DNA of 64,000 bases, taken from contig NZ_JNXG01000016.1 of the NCBI RefSeq assembly GCF_000717025.1, forward strand, positions 112,290 to 176,289. The letters run 5' to 3'. Source of the stretch: Streptomyces atroolivaceus (GTDB lineage Bacteria > Actinomycetota > Actinomycetes > Streptomycetales > Streptomycetaceae). Shown in pieces: positions 63,722 to 64,000 of this stretch (the first letter of the stretch is position 1; each line of letters starts with the position of its first letter). The position numbers and the translations under genes are program-made. Under the pieces are notes generated by a model. That model saw nothing but the letters and a program-made list of their open reading frames with translations. It was not told where the DNA came from and did no database searches.

Positions 63722-64000
63722 AAATCCGACTCAGAACTTCTGATAAAGTCGGATCCGCCGAAAGGCAAAGGCCACTCCACAGGTCATCGGAATCGAATTC
63801 GAACCGGAAACGGAACGGAAAAGAGTCTGGTAAAGTTGGAACCGCCGGAAAGGGAAACGCGAAAGCGAAGAACTCGAAAGCGAATGAGCTGGAACCCGCT
63901 GCGGCCGGGAATCGGACACGAAAGAGTCTGATAGAGTCGGAAACGCAAGAACAGAAGGGAAGCGCCCGGAGGGCCCCGGTGAAACGGGACCGAAGGAAGC
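63722..64000 (+). promoter_or_regulatory. Probable rRNA operon promoter/leader region, cut by the window edge
   Basis: About 280 bp without a gene and with unusually high purine and A content. It contains three related elements of the form (A/G)AGTCTGxTAxAGTxGGA: TAAAGT at 63744-63749, TAAAGT at 63831-63836 and TAGAGT at 63932-63937, spaced 87 and 101 bp. The sequence GGAAGCGCCCGGAGG near the end matches my memory of the leader just upstream of Streptomyces 16S rRNA genes. The 16S gene itself would begin beyond 64000, so this is a prediction. Confidence 0.7.

Overview
The window looks like chromosomal core DNA of a Streptomyces or a very close relative. Supporting signs are the very high GC, frequent GTG/TTG starts, MEP-pathway isoprenoid genes, a thyX-type thymidylate synthase, an actinobacterial ESX-type (type VII) secretion locus and the promoter/leader of an rRNA operon at the right edge. 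The gene order dxr - rseP - ispG - proS - rimP - nusA - infB - rbfA - truB - ribF - ESX locus - rpsO - pnp - dapB - thyX - dapA - RNase J matches my memory of the S. coelicolor core; that comparison is recall, not a search.

Layout. 1-11.2 kb, forward: the end of an acyl-CoA dehydrogenase, an EPSP-synthase paralogue, a lipoprotein, the MEP genes dxr and ispG flanking a site-2 protease, two GNAT acetyltransferases and proS. 11.2-13.2 kb, reverse: a kinase-fold protein that has lost its catalytic residues, a DUF4439 protein and a lipoprotein. 13.3-20.5 kb, forward: the translation cluster rimP, nusA, ylxR, infB, DUF503, rbfA, truB. 20.7-26.4 kb: a 1190-residue protein joining a degenerate trypsin domain to an NTPase-like module, then ribF and an XdhC-family gene. 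26.5-32.4 kb, reverse: a complete five-gene peptide/nickel-type ABC importer.

32.6-53.3 kb is the ESX/type VII locus. Leftward it encodes EccE, a 236-aa unknown, a DUF397 (likely BldB) protein and a ParA/MinD-like ATPase with long disordered flanks. Rightward it encodes EccB, mycosin 1, a helical 146-aa protein coupled to a 581-aa WxG protein with a disordered tail, mycosin 2 and two WXG100 proteins. A class I terpene synthase and a ~650-bp gene-poor gap interrupt the locus before the divergent pair eccC/eccD. All membrane components (EccB, C, D, E), two mycosins and several candidate substrates are therefore present. The likely BldB gene in the eccE transcription unit ties secretion to development.

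53.4-64 kb: rpsO-pnp, an M16 peptidase, dapB, small membrane proteins, thyX, dapA and RNase J, closed by a 20-bp-stem terminator. The last ~280 bp carry three repeated -10-like elements that resemble a Streptomyces rRNA promoter/leader region.

The parts most worth a second look are: the ESX locus with its duplicated mycosin, coupled WxG pair and embedded terpene synthase; the pseudoprotease-NTPase protein; and three ATGA-coupled mini-ORFs built from an 11-bp tandem repeat in the infB leader.
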